This document shows, piece by piece, positions 12,301-26,200 of a DNA stretch of 64,000 nucleotides. The DNA is taken from positions 2,294,001-2,358,000 of the forward strand of contig JAJFZO010000566.1 in the NCBI GenBank assembly GCA_021397835.1, in the 5' to 3' direction. The notes beneath the pieces were generated by a model, which saw only the letters and a program-made list of their open reading frames with translations, did not search any database and was not told the DNA's origin. The DNA is from Moringa oleifera. Taxonomy: Eukaryota > Streptophyta > Magnoliopsida > Brassicales > Moringaceae. The position numbers were made by a program, and so were the translations under genes. Each line of letters begins with the position of its first letter. Within the stretch, counting starts at the first letter, position 1.

Positions 12301-15300
12301 AAGTTGTTGGCCTTTGAATTCTGTTGCTGAGATTGTGAGAAGAATGTCTTACTAATTCTTCGTGGTTTATTTGGCAAGAGGGTCTCATTACTTATTAATT
12401 CTAGTGGCTTAGTTGTGGCTTGGAGAGAGGAATGTGTTATGTAGAAACTCATCAGGTCTATGCTCATTTTTCTTACAGTAACATTCAGTACAGCATGCAT
12501 ATACGGATCGAGAACCACGACCCTGATATGATTTTTGTGAAAAGAAGATGAAATAGATTTTTTTAGTAATTTACAATGTCAACATGAAAAAATAAATGAA
12601 TTTTGTTAACCATTTACTTTATTAAATTATTATATTTTAAAGATTAATAAAAATCAAATTAACAGAGGATTTTGGTTTAACGAAATAAATCAAAATATTT
12701 GACACATTAATGAACGAGTGCTTCTTGAATCTTTAGGACACAACAAAAGATCCAACTCCATTGCTAGTGAAGAACACTATGTTCGGGAGATAGACAAACC
12801 ATAATCTTCTTTTAACAATACAAAGTTCTACAGAGAAACGTTCTACAAAATATTGTATCGAGAACTCACTATCATACAACAATTAATGTTTAGTGTCTCA
12901 TCTACAGTTAAGCATCAATACATTCATATCTTTAATTATGTAAGTGCTGTATTAACTTATAAGTTTATTATAGACAAAAGGAAACAAAAAGGAATGATAT
13001 TTATTTGATCTCTCTTGAAAAGTTTCCAAGGCAAATGTGATTTTATTTTCTGTTCTGAATGTATTATGCTTCTCGCTTTCCCCACTTCTCATTCTCCGGT
13101 TTCATATATTCTAGAACTGAATATTGATCATAGATCTTGTTGTTGATTTCTTGCATTTGTTTTATGATAGTGGACATATACACCTAGAAACAGATATCCT
13201 ATCTATACTGTGTCGTGTTTAGATGCAATGCCTTAATGTATCTTCATCTTCTTTTGTTTGGGTGATCAGTCTAAGCAAGACAGTAGAACGGTATCAAAAG
13301 AAAGCAAAGGATCCTGGAATCAGCAGCAAACCAGCAGGAGATTTACAGGTCAGCTCTTCATTTGCACATACGGGTATTACTAAATCACTAATTACAGTTA
13401 GGATTATGAAGTTTTGTTGGGACAGCAAGGTTGATTTTGGCCAAAATTGAATTCTTGCCTTTCATCTTATCTGGGTTAACTTAGTAATAGGTCATGATCC
13501 ACCTTGCCAGATTGTCTCTGTGTCCACAAAATCTTTGTACTGCAAAAGCTCTTCTTTAAATGCCTTTTGTTGGTAGATTGAATAATTCAAGTAAATCTTC
13601 ATAATGCAAAGTTAGATTAAATTTGGATTAATTAGAACCTTTCTTGACGGTGGAGACCTATATGCTGTGAAGCCACCCTACATGTGTCTAAGTGAAAAAT
13701 CAATGAAAGACTTGGACAGTCTTTGCTCTATACAAATTTCTCTTCATATCTCTCTAGCCTTCTTCTTAAACAATTTAAGTAAACCATTAAGAAAGTGGAA
13801 AACTATGGCAGATTTGATGACTCTTTTCTGTGGCTGCAGTTTACCAAAAGAAACAATGGGAGTTAATCCAATTGATCAAACCGATTGATTATCAGGATGC
13901 AAGGAACTTAACATCATGGAGAAAACTTACAAAGAGCTTGAGAATAAAGTTGTATTGAGTCCTACCGAGGAGAAAGTTTTAATGGAAGGTTCAAATTAAA
14001 GGGAATAGTTTGTTAATTAGTATTGTGGATTTTATTATAACTTAAGATTTACAAAATAATGTCCGGGTGAAATCCGGAATGATTCGAGTAAGAATAATAC
14101 ATCAGAATATTGAATAATTTCACTGGAAAAAGATGAATAAGTGCTTGTATATGTGGGACCAGGTTTGATCTGTCTGCAACAGGTTTATGTTAGTAATGAA
14201 TACATGAGAAACTGAATAGGTTTGAATGACAGCAATCAATTCATCGGTTCACCAGAAATCCTCAAAAGAAAACCCAAAAAGAAGATAAAAGAGTTTAGAC
14301 CGCAATGTTGAAAGATCTCTTTCAAAGAATAGAATCACATCTTCAAGATGGAAGAAACCAAAAGCTGAGAATATAGTTGAGCTTGAAAGAGAGATGGTAG
14401 AGTTGGCCACAGTGAGCTCGATGTACCTACACAAGGTTGCATACTCTTCTTGAAGCGGAACTTCCTATAACTATATAAAGTGAAAATGCTTCCATGGTTG
14501 CAATTCTATGGGTTTCAAGATGATGCAAAATCAATTGCTGTACATGGTGGACCCCAATCTCTACTTGTTACTATGAAAATCTAACTGATGTAGTTGATTA
14601 GAAGTTTGTCATTACTCTAAGATGAAGAGCTTATCAGATACATTCAAGGTGTTCGAAAAAAGAAGTCAAAAGCATCCATCTTCTTCGTAAAGAGTGTCAT
14701 TTTGCAAAAGGAAATGCATTTGCCGCATTTCGTTATAGCAACTTGTTGCCAATATATGTATATACATGCAACTACATTAAGACAAGCATCAGTAACAAGT
14801 TAACTGTAACCTTGATCTTTGGTTGTTGGTTGCAGGATGCGAGGGAAGAAACCTATAGCATGGCAAAGAAGATTGAGCAACTTGAAGTTTCTAAACGGTT
14901 CAACTGTGTTACATTGGAACTTTCAATCACCTCATTCTACTTCTATCCGATTATACTCTCTTTCTCTCTTACAAGAAAAAATGGTTAAACTTTGGAATCT
15001 TGAATATTGTAGAAAACTCCTGGGAGATGGACTGGAGCCATGTTCCATCGATGAGTTACAGCAGCTAGAGAACCAATTGGAGCGAAGCTTAAGCAAAATA
15101 AGAGCTCGAAAGGTTAATTTATCCATAACCCACATACCATTTCCTCCTTTTATATAACTAATTAGAAATAACTTAAGTCTTCCTGGATGGAAATAATGTT
15201 GCCGTTTCTTGAATCTTAAGTTCACTTTATATCAAGAACCTTACTGATAATTAAATTCCATTTCTGGATTTGCTTCTACTCAGAACCAGTTGTTTTGGGA

Positions 15301-16006
15301 TCAGATCAACAAGTTGAAGGAGGAGGTAACTCTTTCTCTCTTATGCATGCTTAGCATTTTCTGGGTCTTGGTATGTTGGAGATTACTGATTGTTGGTTAA
15401 CATTTTCTTTTGTCCCAATCAAGGAGAGACTCCTCATGGAAGAAAACACAAAGTTGCGAGATCAGGTACTTTCCGCTTACCTACTTATTGCATATTACTA
15501 GAAAATCCTAGCTAGGGTTTAGCATATCATGCTATTCCATCATTTTCTTTTCTTTCTTTTCAATACAATATTGGTTGAATCCAAAGGATTTAGTGAGCGT
15601 CATATTTGTAGGTCAAGTCCTTTTATAATTAGAGATTTTCTTGAACGTTAATTTTAGGATTCCAAAAAAATAAATTTCTATCAGTTAATCAATTTGATTC
15701 TTCAATTCAAATGCTTAAATTATCAGAAATTATAATAAATATCTTAGTACACCTTATCAACTTGTTTCATGGAATATTCTCTCATTTGTCGCCATTCAAT
15801 AAGTTAGTCATCACCTAATAACTTACACGCAATTTTCTATTTTGGCATCATTGATGACGCTAACCAATGTTTCGTAATTGCAGTGTGGCATGCAGCCTCT
15901 AGGAGCATTAACCAAGCAACCGGAAGAAGTTCACATACGAAATATTGAGGTGGAGACAGAATTGTTCATCGGACCACCTGAGGGGCGAAATACCAAAAAT
16001 CCATAG
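9325..16006 (+). CDS. AGL14/AGL19-like: MIKC MADS-box transcription factor, AGL14/AGL19 branch of the SOC1 (TM3) clade
   Basis: DNA-binding nuclear regulator of the clade that controls flowering and meristem or root development. Seven coding exons: 9325-9506, 13270-13348, 14836-14897, 15013-15112, 15284-15325, 15424-15465 and 15884-16006. They give 209 residues, and exon sizes 182/79/62/100/42/42 follow the usual MIKC pattern. The MADS domain (1-60) starts [19 protein letters not shown]. The I region carries KTVERYQKK. The keratin-like K domain lies at about 88-165. The C terminus has the SOC1 signature [12 protein letters not shown] (191-202). [26 protein letters not shown] and FIGPPEGR are closer, from memory, to AGL14/AGL19 than to SOC1 itself, and neighbouring genes agree. 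Intron 1 is 3.76 kb, typical of a regulatory first intron. The start is fixed by the conserved N terminus. Confidence 0.93.
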
Positions 16007-19000
16007 AATTACAATTAACAATAAGCAAAACCCTAAAGCTTCATGGCTTGTAAGTTTGTATTTTAATTTGCATCCTTAAAAACTTGCAAATCCTAATAAA
16101 TTTTTTGCAAATAAACTTGACAAAACTGAAGCAATTAAATAACCCATAATAAAGACATGATGATGATTTGTTTCTTGAAGTTTGTATGTCAAAAGGTTTT
16201 CTTTTTCTTAAAGATTAATTTGTTCTGTTGTGATTTTTTTAATTCTTTCCTGTATAAAGGATAGGGATGTAAATAGGAGGAAAAGACATGTCCCATTTGT
16301 AAACCTATTTACCGTCTTTATTTCAGTTTCGGTTTAATTTAAGAGAGGAAAAATCTTAGGGGAGGGTAATTTTTTTTCATATTTATCTACTTGTTTATAT
16401 TTATAACTTTTGTAAGTAGTAAAAATATTTTTTAAAATTTATTTATTATGTTAACACTGTAATATTCTTACTTTTACTATCTTGACATATCATAATTATA
16501 AGCATGTGTAGTTATATATACATTGATATGTGTTTAAATGTGTAAATTATGCATTTGGTGCTTATTGAAAATTATTATGTATGGGTCATATGAATTTTAG
16601 AAGGTTATTGTTAATACTTAAAGGTGCAATAAACATGTTTGAATTACACAAATTATAGAGTTATAAGAATTAAAAGATAATAACATACATACAGTAAGAT
16701 ATTAAGTGGATGTATGAGATTAAGATACTTAATGATTTTATCATTTGTATTAAGTGGTAATAATTATTTAAATTTTTTTTTAAAATTTATATCTTTACAA
16801 TTGAATAAAATTTTAATTATATTTTTATATAAAATTTTAAAAAAATAAAAAACAAGAATTAAAAAAATTAGAGAGACAAACGGAGTTAGAGTGATTCAAA
16901 TTAATTTACAGTTAAGTAAAATAAGTTAAATTTTATAATTATTTTTTTTTATTTTTTATATAATTAATTGATCTATATAATAATTGAATACATGATTTTT
17001 GAGCAATGTGTGAAGATTAAGGTTAAAGATTTGTTGCAAAATATGAAAATGCTTTGTTTTTAGAGTAATAACTTGAGACATAATTTTCATGATTTTAAAG
17101 TTCAAATTTGATAAAACAGAAAACATGAAACTTACAGATAAGGAGCTGAACTAAGTGACTGTAAAACAACTTGGATAAATATGAAGACATGGAAGAGTTA
17201 TGGCTTGATTACCAATTTTGTAAATAAGGGATATTTTACAAAAAAAAAAAAAAAGTAAAGTGTTAACTTAGTTAAGTTTAAAGAGCAAATTTAGTTTACA
17301 CTTGATTGGTTTATTTCAATATAAGAAATATGAAGTGATAAATTAGTTGTGTATGAAAAAAAAAAAAGTAAACTTGAGTATAAGAATAAGAATTGAGTAA
17401 AATAAAGTGAAATAAAATTAGGAAAATAAGAATTCAACTTATCCTTATTTATCATACATCATTATGCTTGTAAATATTATAATAGTATATCTTACATGCT
17501 TATAAGACAATTACAATGTGGGAAAAGGTAAGGAGGAGAAAGTTTACATAGAAATTAAAATTTTTAAAGTTATATGAGGAAAGTATAAGCAAATTATATG
17601 ATTGAATGCGTAAAAAAAAGTTGTATGTTTGAGTTATTAAATGGATTTGTGCTTTGAATATTTAAAAGTATATTGAATTTGTTGGATTAGCACTTGCATA
17701 ACTAAATAAAAAAGAGGTAAACAAGTTAGGACTTCTTTGTTAAGCTATGTAATTTCATATATGATGCGAGATACTTCATTAATCAAGATCGATGATATAA
17801 AATCATTTTCTTTGGTCATGAGTTTATGATACGAAAAATACACATATATAATTATGATCTTATGAATCAATATGTTCACATAAAATTTTCAGAGTATTTG
17901 CTTATCTAGTTAGGCATAATATAAAAAGAAAATAAAATTACATATCACTTAACATATGCTTGTTTGCATTTGATTTTTGATAGATAATGATTATATGTCT
18001 AATAGCAACTTGTAGCTTAGATAATATGCTTGGCATGATTTATTGGTGTTACATCTTTATATTTACTAAGCTATGACTTACTAAATCATAAAATATTTTT
18101 AAATTAATGAAGTTAGAAAGTAAAATTCTCGATAAACCCTGAAAATCATATAGAGCGTAGACTGTCAAGGGTCTATTCTCTTTTATGTTTTTTTTTTTAA
18201 TTTTAAGCATTTTTATACACTTAGTAATAGTGAGAGACTTTGTACATAAGTATTTATAGCAAGAGGATTAAAAATGATTTTGTAGACTAACTTACTTATA
18301 TAATATATGAATGTTAACTTTTCTCATAGGAAGTATCTTTCAAATGCCATATGTTTATGGTATTTGTATTGAAAAAATGATGATTCTTTATAGTGATATG
18401 GTATAATATAATGCCATAGATGTTATATAGAAATAAGTTAGATTCTTTTCAAACACTAATACCATTTTATAAATATATCAAAATTTAAGTTTTTTTATAT
18501 AACATATATATATAATTTAAATTATATATATTTTTATTTGAACTCTTAAATATCATTTGGTTCAATCATGCTTTTAATTTTTAATTTATTTAATTTGGAT
18601 ATTAACTTAATAGTTATAAAAAAATTAATTATTTTTATTACTGAAATAACATCCAAAAATAATTTAAATAAACTCTAAATTTTATTTAGAATTCATCTCT
18701 AAAAGTTAAATAAGTTTTGATTTACGTGTTATTTTTTATTTATTTTAAAATTTTTTGACAATATAGATTAAAAATGTTGCTTTGTTATTTTTTTTTTATG
18801 TTTGTATGAAATGTCTAATTTTTAACTTTTTTTATAAAATTTAAATTAAACTAAACTAAAACAATAAATACATAGTTAAATTAATTAATATTTTAAAATT
18901 AGTATAATTTAATTTAAATTAAATTAATTAATATTTTAAAATTATAATTTAAGTTAGATTTATCACTTTTTTAATATAAAAGTTTGATTAATAATATAAA

Positions 19001-20570
19001 ATAACTATTATAATTTATACAACTTTTATCATAAGTATTATATAAAATTTTTATTTTTAAAAAATAAATTTTAAATTTCAAAAAAGTCTCCACAAAGTTC
19101 AAGCAACCTCTTATTGTATATATCATATTCTTATTGTATATTATATTACCATAATTGTTTAAAATGTGCTTATATTTTTCCTATGCCATTTGATGGCAGT
19201 GAATATGGCACTTATTTGTTCTAATTAGGGGTGTTTTCACAAATAAATTAAAATTGCAGATGGCAATGCCAATTTCATCCAATCTGAGAGACCTTTTAAA
19301 TTTTAAAATTTATTTAAAAATAAAATATTAAAAATAAAAATTATATAAAATTTTAATATTTATTTTATATTATCAATCAAATTTTTATATTTAAAAAATA
19401 ACTAATTAAATTTTAATTTATTAATTTGATTTAAATGATTCTTAATTTCAATGATTATAAAATTAAAGATTTTTTGTTATTAAAATATCTTTAAAATAAT
19501 GCAGATAAATTTTTCTCTCTCTAGTGAAATTACCTCTTAAATTTGAACAAATTTTAATAAAAAATTATTTTTATAATTTTTTAAAATTTAATGATATATT
19601 TTAAAAATATTTTTAATAATAAAAATTTTAATTTTTTTTATAATGATAGTTTGAATATTTTTTAGATTTATAAAATATCTTAAGTCAAAGTTTTAATAAT
19701 AAGTCTTGTTTTCCTTGCAACACCACTTTTACAACTTCTTCTCTTCTAAGATAAAATTTCTAATAAGATGCGTTAATTTAATTTATATTGAGATTTTATA
19801 AAAAAAAATGTTAATGTATATGAATTTCAAAAAATCAATAATTATGAAATTATTTATTTATTTATTATTATATAAATTATAAAAAAATTATTCTATCTTT
19901 TTTTAAAAGAATTCAACCGTAGGTGAAATCAACTAAAAAAATCTGGATCCTGAAATTTCAAGGTTCTCATCTGATCAGGAGACAGACGTCCCTAACTATG
20001 GTGATCCAGTCATCCACAATTCCGAAGTCTAAGGCAGGAAGAAAGCAGGATTTTATCATATGTGAAAAGTGTCTAAAGTAGCGGCTTCTCTGTTTTTATC
20101 CAAAGTACCGCTGACTCCGCCATCGATAAGTTACCAAAGCTGCACATGGAGTCAGTTCTACAGGGACACTTACCAACTATACGTGGCTAGCCTTACCACA
20201 AGACAAAACCCAAATGGGCATTGCAGACACGCATCAACAACAGCTCTTTTTTTTTTTCTTTTTATGGACACGCATCAAGAGGTGGAGGTGGCCCTGAAAG
20301 TGAAAGCTTAACTTGAAAAGTTTCCAGGAGCTGGGCATTTGAGTAAGCATAAACCAGAAACTCAACTCCCAAGCAAAAGGAAAAGCAAGATTCAAAGCTA
20401 GGGTCTCCTCTTTGTCCAAGATTGTCTCTGGGTTTGGGAGTTTTATGGGCTACAAGCTTGTGTGATATAAAGAAAGAGGGTTATTGTTGCCGGGTGTGTG
20501 TGTGTATGTACTCCTTTGAAGTTGGAGCTTGACGGAGGGGGGTATCTGGAAAGTCTTGAGAGGGAGAAAG
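16007..20570. other. AT-rich spacer between the MADS gene and STAY-GREEN
   Basis: No gene was recognised. Most of the stretch is extremely AT-rich. A partial copy of the window's AT-rich repeat lies at about 19341-19640. The last 600 bp (from about 19950) are more balanced in base composition and are the presumed STAY-GREEN promoter and leader. Confidence 0.6.
20181..20187 (+). promoter_or_regulatory. ABRE-like ACGTGGC motif upstream of STAY-GREEN
   Basis: ACGTGGC lies about 384 bp before the ATG. Abscisic-acid-response bZIP factors and PIF/EIN3-type regulators are known to control SGR genes during senescence. This single motif match is only suggestive. Confidence 0.4.
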
Positions 20571-21998
20571 ATGGGTGCTTTGACTGCTGCTCTTGTGCTT
20601 CCTTCAAAGCTCAAGCCGTCTTTCTCTGAGCAACAGACTTCTCTCTTTTTCTCTAGAAGAAAATCCAAGAAAAAGAACCAAGCTATTGTACCTGTAATCT
20701 CTTCTTTCTGTTTGAATCGCTTCTGGGTTCTGTTAATCTTTGTTTTCTTTGGATGAATTGATGTTCACCTCTGGGTTTTGATTTGATCAGGTTGCAAGAT
20801 TGTTCGGGCCTGCAATTTTTGAGGCATCAAAGCTGAAAGTTCTGTTTGTGGGAGTGGATGAGAAGAAGCACCCAGGGAAGCTGCCAAGGACTTACACTCT
20901 CACACATAGTGACATAACCGCTAAGCTTACTTTGGCTGTCTCACAGACTATAAACAATTCTCAGGTAATCCTTTAATCTGCAAAACTCAGATGTTAAGTC
21001 ATCTTTTCCAATCTCTTTTGCTTGTATCATCCTCTGATCTGCAAAACCTAGACGGTAGGTCATCTTTTTCAACCCCTTTTGGTTGTCTGATTATGAAATT
21101 AGCTCTTCTGATTCTGAAAATCTTGCAATTCTAGTCACCCTGAGAAAACAGAGGAACTCAGAGAAAATTTTGTGAAATTTAGCTAAATCTGGAAGAAGTT
21201 ATTAATCAAGCAAAACTATTTGGTTGAAAACGAAAGTGAAAAAAAGGGGAAAACAAGTTCTTAAATGGAGTTCAAGGGGACACTGCTAAAAACAGGGGAA
21301 TTTTGAGATTTTCTGAAAGCACCCATCATTTTTTGAGGAGCATAAAACTTTGATTTTAGCTCATGGAAGAGAAATTCCCATTTGGTTGCAGCTGCAAGGT
21401 TGGTACAATCGGTTATACAGAGATGAGGTAGTGGCCGAGTGGAAGAAAGTCAAGGGAAATATGTCTCTACATGTTCATTGTCACATAAGTGGAGGCCATT
21501 TCCTCCTGGATCTCTGTGCTAAACTCAGATACTTCATCTTCTGCAAAGAACTGCCTGTGGTAAGTTGATAACTTTTTTTGGTTTATTAAAACATCTGAAT
21601 TGTTTATGTTAGTTAACCATTTTTTCAATATGGGTTGACAGGTTTTGAAGGCGTTTGTCCATGGAGATGGCAATCTGTTCAATAACTACCCAGAACTACA
21701 GGAGGCTCTGGTGTGGGTCTACTTCCATTCCAACATTGCAGAGTTCAACAGGGTGGAGTGCTGGGGTCCAATCAGGGATGCTGCAGCACCTTCCAGTACT
21801 GGATCTGGTGGAACCTTCCAGGAGAGAAAGCAGACGAGCCAATCAAGCGACGATTGGAACTTACCTGAACCATGCCAAGAGGATTGCACCTGTTGCTTCA
21901 CGCCAATGAGCTTGATTCCCTGGTCAGAAAAGCTTTCCCATGAAGTTAGTTACAGAAGCCAGACAGAGCTTACAGGGACAGGCCTGGAAAACCCCTGA
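20571..21998 (+). CDS. SGR: STAY-GREEN / NON-YELLOWING Mg-dechelatase, chloroplastic
   Basis: Removes Mg from chlorophyll a to start chlorophyll breakdown in senescing chloroplasts, as known for the family. Four exons (20571-20693, 20791-20964, 21392-21559, 21642-21998) join to 273 residues. The basic, Ser-rich N terminus (about 1-45) looks like a transit peptide. The conserved core runs from ARLFGPAIFEASKLKVLF through PRTYTLTHSDITAKLTLA, QLQGWYNRL, HVHCHISGGHFLLDLCA and FVHGDGNLFNNYPELQEALV to RVECWGP. The C-terminal cysteine motif, PEPCQEDCTCCFTPMSLIP (Cys233, 237, 239, 240), separates true SGR1/SGR2 proteins from SGR-like (SGRL) proteins, which lack it. Length matches the family. It is convergent with the CCS52A gene downstream. 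The start is the first ATG of the leader peptide and agrees with family length. Confidence 0.95.
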
Positions 21999-23265
21999 AA
22001 ACGCTCTTTTTCTCTCTTGTTAAATCAACTGTACCCAATGATTGATGTTGTAAAGATGTGCATACTAAACAGAAGACTCCATTATTTACCCTGTACTTGA
22101 TTCTTATGTCCGGTAACTTGTTAGTCTGGGCTCTCATTGAGGAGCCCTGATCCCTGAGTGGTGGGTCCTTGAGACCTGTCCAAAATCCAATTGTTGTCCT
22201 TACTGTTATCATTGTCTTGGACGTGATTGAATCTCTATTGCCATGCAAAGTCACATGCTAAGAATCTCCACGTGTGGTTTAGATGCAACTTGTAGGAAGT
22301 GACAAAGAAAACCATGCCATAGAAAAGTGTTGATGAATATCTTGAGAGTTGTGGCACATCCTCTGTCAAGCAAAAATCAGAGCAGGAAATATAAAACAAT
22401 AAAACAGTGTGGTTGTGATTACACCCAGAAAATGGGTTTCCATTTTTGGGATTTCATATTTGTGAAGCTAAATTCCAAAATCTTGACAGATTCCAAAGAC
22501 TGGAAAAAACAGCAGACAGGTCAATAACTGCAAGAAATTGGAAGAATTCCACATGAGAGCAAAGAATGTTATAGAAGCGTCGGGGAATGACTGTAGTATG
22601 TTCCATTCACAAAGATGACAAAATTTAACCATCCGACTGTTTTCTCCACGATAGCCATATAAGGAAGCAATCTATTATGATCACAAATAGTAGATTTCGT
22701 AATGGTAAAGGCATTCATCCATAAGTAAATGGAAACTTTTGCAGGCCTTAAAGGTAAAGTTGTAAGGAATCAAAGAGACTTGGAGATGAGAGTGAAAGGA
22801 TATGAACTGCAAAGTTTTAGATATGGTAAACAAAATGGAATAATTGATAGTAGCTATATACAAAAATGAGGGATTTGTGCTACAAATTAGAATGTATGTA
22901 TTATTATTGTTCCCAAAATGCTTCATCTTCATCGTTCTTCTCCCTCAGATATACAAGGCATGGGAAAAGTTGTGGTAAATAACACCTCCTGCTATACATC
23001 AATAAATCAACTCAAAAGGTTATAAAGAATGCCAAAAACTTTCAGTTTGCGAGAACCTAGAGGTGGTTCAGACATCTCTCTCGTAGCTTGAACATTTTAG
23101 GTTCTTGCAAATTCTTTTAACTAAAAGTGAGTTGAATGAGTTTTCCAACTTGATGAGCCTTTTGTTCACAACAAAATGGTTGAACTCGGTATGTTTAATT
23201 ATCCAGCTGCGGATGCTGGCATTGCAGAAGAACCCTGAAAGGATGCTCGAGAAGGTTTTGCGGTC
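21999..23265. other. Convergent 3' intergenic stretch, STAY-GREEN to CCS52A
   Basis: No coding region was recognised. It should contain the 3' UTRs of both convergent genes. No clear repeat was noticed. Confidence 0.5.
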
Positions 23266-26200
23266 TCACCGAATGGTAGTTCTTCCAAGAGATGATGCTC
23301 CAATTTCACTGTCAGTATTCTGCATTGAGGTCATATCCATGTATCAGTTTACCAGGCATAAAGCTAAAACACACACCAAAGAGAGGAGGTAGGAGGGAGC
23401 ATCAACCATTATTCATCGGGAAAGGACACTTCATGTTATTAAATCATACTCTGTGTTTCTTAATGATTAATGAAAGTCATTGAATTGCCAGCAACTGTGT
23501 GAGCTGAACTGTGAATTCATGTACTACAGGGAATAGATGATTCATATAATTTTAGCCACAGGCAGAGTCGTTAGATAAGGTGGACGATTTGAGTATGGGT
23601 ATAGATAGCAACATCAGATTCTACATTGTTTGATATCATGGTCCAATCAATAATCTACCTGAGATTTTGGTGAAGGGAACACATTCCAAAACCTTAGCGT
23701 CTCATCTCCTGCTCCAGTAACAATTGTCTGTGGCACAAACAGTTCAATCATTTAACAGAACATACACAATGAAAGGAGGGAAATAAATTCTGCAGGTCTA
23801 TGCAAGGTTTTTTACAAGCAACATTTACGTTACACAGTTATAAGAAAGATGAGCTACCTGTCCATCAGGTGAGATGGCAAGATAAAGAACTCTGTATGTG
23901 TGACCCGTGAGAGTTGCCAACTGCATGTAGAGAAGAAAGATTAAGTTAATAAGAAAAAGTTGACTATAATTGTTGAATTATAATACAAATAAAGTAAAAG
24001 TTCATACCTTGGACATGGTAGGGTATCTCCAGACTATGATCTGGTTTTGGGAGTATCCATGGGTACTGACAAGCTCATTGACATTCTTAGACCACACGAG
24101 ATTGCATACCTGCCATGTCCGAAGTGGACATTAGCACATGATAATATTTGCAATGAGAGGAAGAAGACAGAGATTCACATCTTTTGTTAGTCTTTGCAGT
24201 GATGAACATTTTCTTTGTTATTTTTCATTTGTGTGGACAAACAATAATCTCCTGGACATTACCAAAGTTGGCGCAACTCCTAGTGAACAGGAAAGAAGAT
24301 GCAACTCGAAGTGACATGTAATAAAGAAGAGCACAATGTCAACCCCTACCATTGTGACGTAGGTGCGGCATAAGCCATCAAGGTTGGCTGATATGCTAAA
24401 TACGAAAGAGTGATGCAATCTGAGAGCCAGCTCGCATATTGGAGCTATGAAGACAGGTCTAGGCCTCCCATGCCCCAATTAGTCGACGACTGGAGCTGCT
24501 CACTTAATGAGGCCAAGGCAGGCTGAAACCAGTCGACATCTATACAAAAGGGCTTAACTTATAGGCAAAGCGAGCCTAGAGGTGTCCCACAAACAAGATA
24601 CATTGTGTGAAACTTTCGGCCCATGACAGTAAGAAAAAGAAGAAAAAGATAGAAACTCCCTAATTTCTACCAACAATATTTAACATATTTCAGAAATTAG
24701 TAGTAGTTCTTTGATGTCACAGACCACTATAAGAGCTACAATACTCTACTCTCTTCCCAATTCTAAACTGCTATTATAAGATTCTCCAGTTCTGTTAATC
24801 TGGCATATTAAGTATTATAGGAAAAAAGTAGTCGACAAGATCACCTGACTACCAGTGTCCATGCAGCTCAAATGTGTGTTAGTGGTCGTATTCCAAAACC
24901 GAATACATCTATCAGCAGTACCACCTCCAGATGCAAGAAGGCCATGAAGATGAGGGGACCATGCGATTGCTTTAACAGCTGCTGTGTGCTCACAGTATTT
25001 GAGGACAGGTTGAGTAGAATGTTGGTTCCAAACAAAAAGCTTCAAACAGATAAACATATAATCAGTCAGCAACAGAGTAAATGAAGAAGCTACCATGCAA
25101 TAAGACAGAAGGAAATGAAACCACTAACCCTATTGTCGTTTCCCCCTGATGCTAGCTCACGGTTGTCATAAGACCACTTCAGTCCACAAACCTACATCAC
25201 AACTAGATGATTTTCAGGCTTAGAAAAAATTGGAATTTAGTATAAATTCATAAAACAGGAGAATGAAGAAGCAGCACTTTTGAAATCAATCGAGATTTGC
25301 AGAAGGTCAAATTAAGATGCTAATCACAGTCCAAAATTTTCACAAATTTATTTGCTCAGAAAGTTCAATGAAGCTACAAATATGAATAAGAGTCTGACCT
25401 CTGACTTATGTCCAGAGAGCTTACTGACAAAATCTTCCTGAGCGCGTATATCGCGTTGAAGAATACTCTTATCCCGGCTACCAGAAGATAACATAGATGA
25501 ACTCCAGGCTAACGCTCCAACACGTGATCTATGGCCCTCCATGGTTCTTACTCTCTTACAGCGAGATGCATCCCAAATCTACATAGAAGTTCATTAGACA
25601 AATTAATTAAAAAAATCACCAGTGCAAAATCTTTTTTTTTTTTTAAGCAGAAACGTAAGACTGAAGTATTATTCACAGACCCCTTGCATTACAAGTATAG
25701 CTAGTGCCTATAGGTTAAGTATTCTATGAACTCTACTATTTTTCCCTCATTTACATAAAATGTACTTGAAACCCAATCTTTTAATACATAAATCCCTGAA
25801 TCCCTGATTATATCTAATGAAGTTTGATAGCTATCAAACGCTGTCCTATCTCTTTCTCGCCATACTAGCTAATATATTAAATGTGGGATCATGCGGATCA
25901 TTCTTCTCCTTCCTTTTCCTATTCTCTGCCCAGTCCAAGCCAGCAGCTCCATATCTACAGAATCCACAACAGCCTAGGACAGCCTGAGTAGCTTCAAAAC
26001 ACCCACTCACAACTGAACAGTCCAACTGCACCCAAGAAATAAGTGATGAATTGTCTCTTCTTCCTCCTTGCATAGATAACATCTATTCACCATAATCTTA
26101 TGCCTACTCTTTAAATTATCAATTTAAGATCTTGCCCTTCACCGCCTCCCAAGTGAAAAAAGCTACCCTAGGAAGTATTTCAGCCTTCCAAATCAGTCTC

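Noticed and set aside
14230..14720. Possible retroelement or coding fragment in MADS intron 2
   Set aside because: Short broken frames gave no recognisable domain on reading; left as plain intron.
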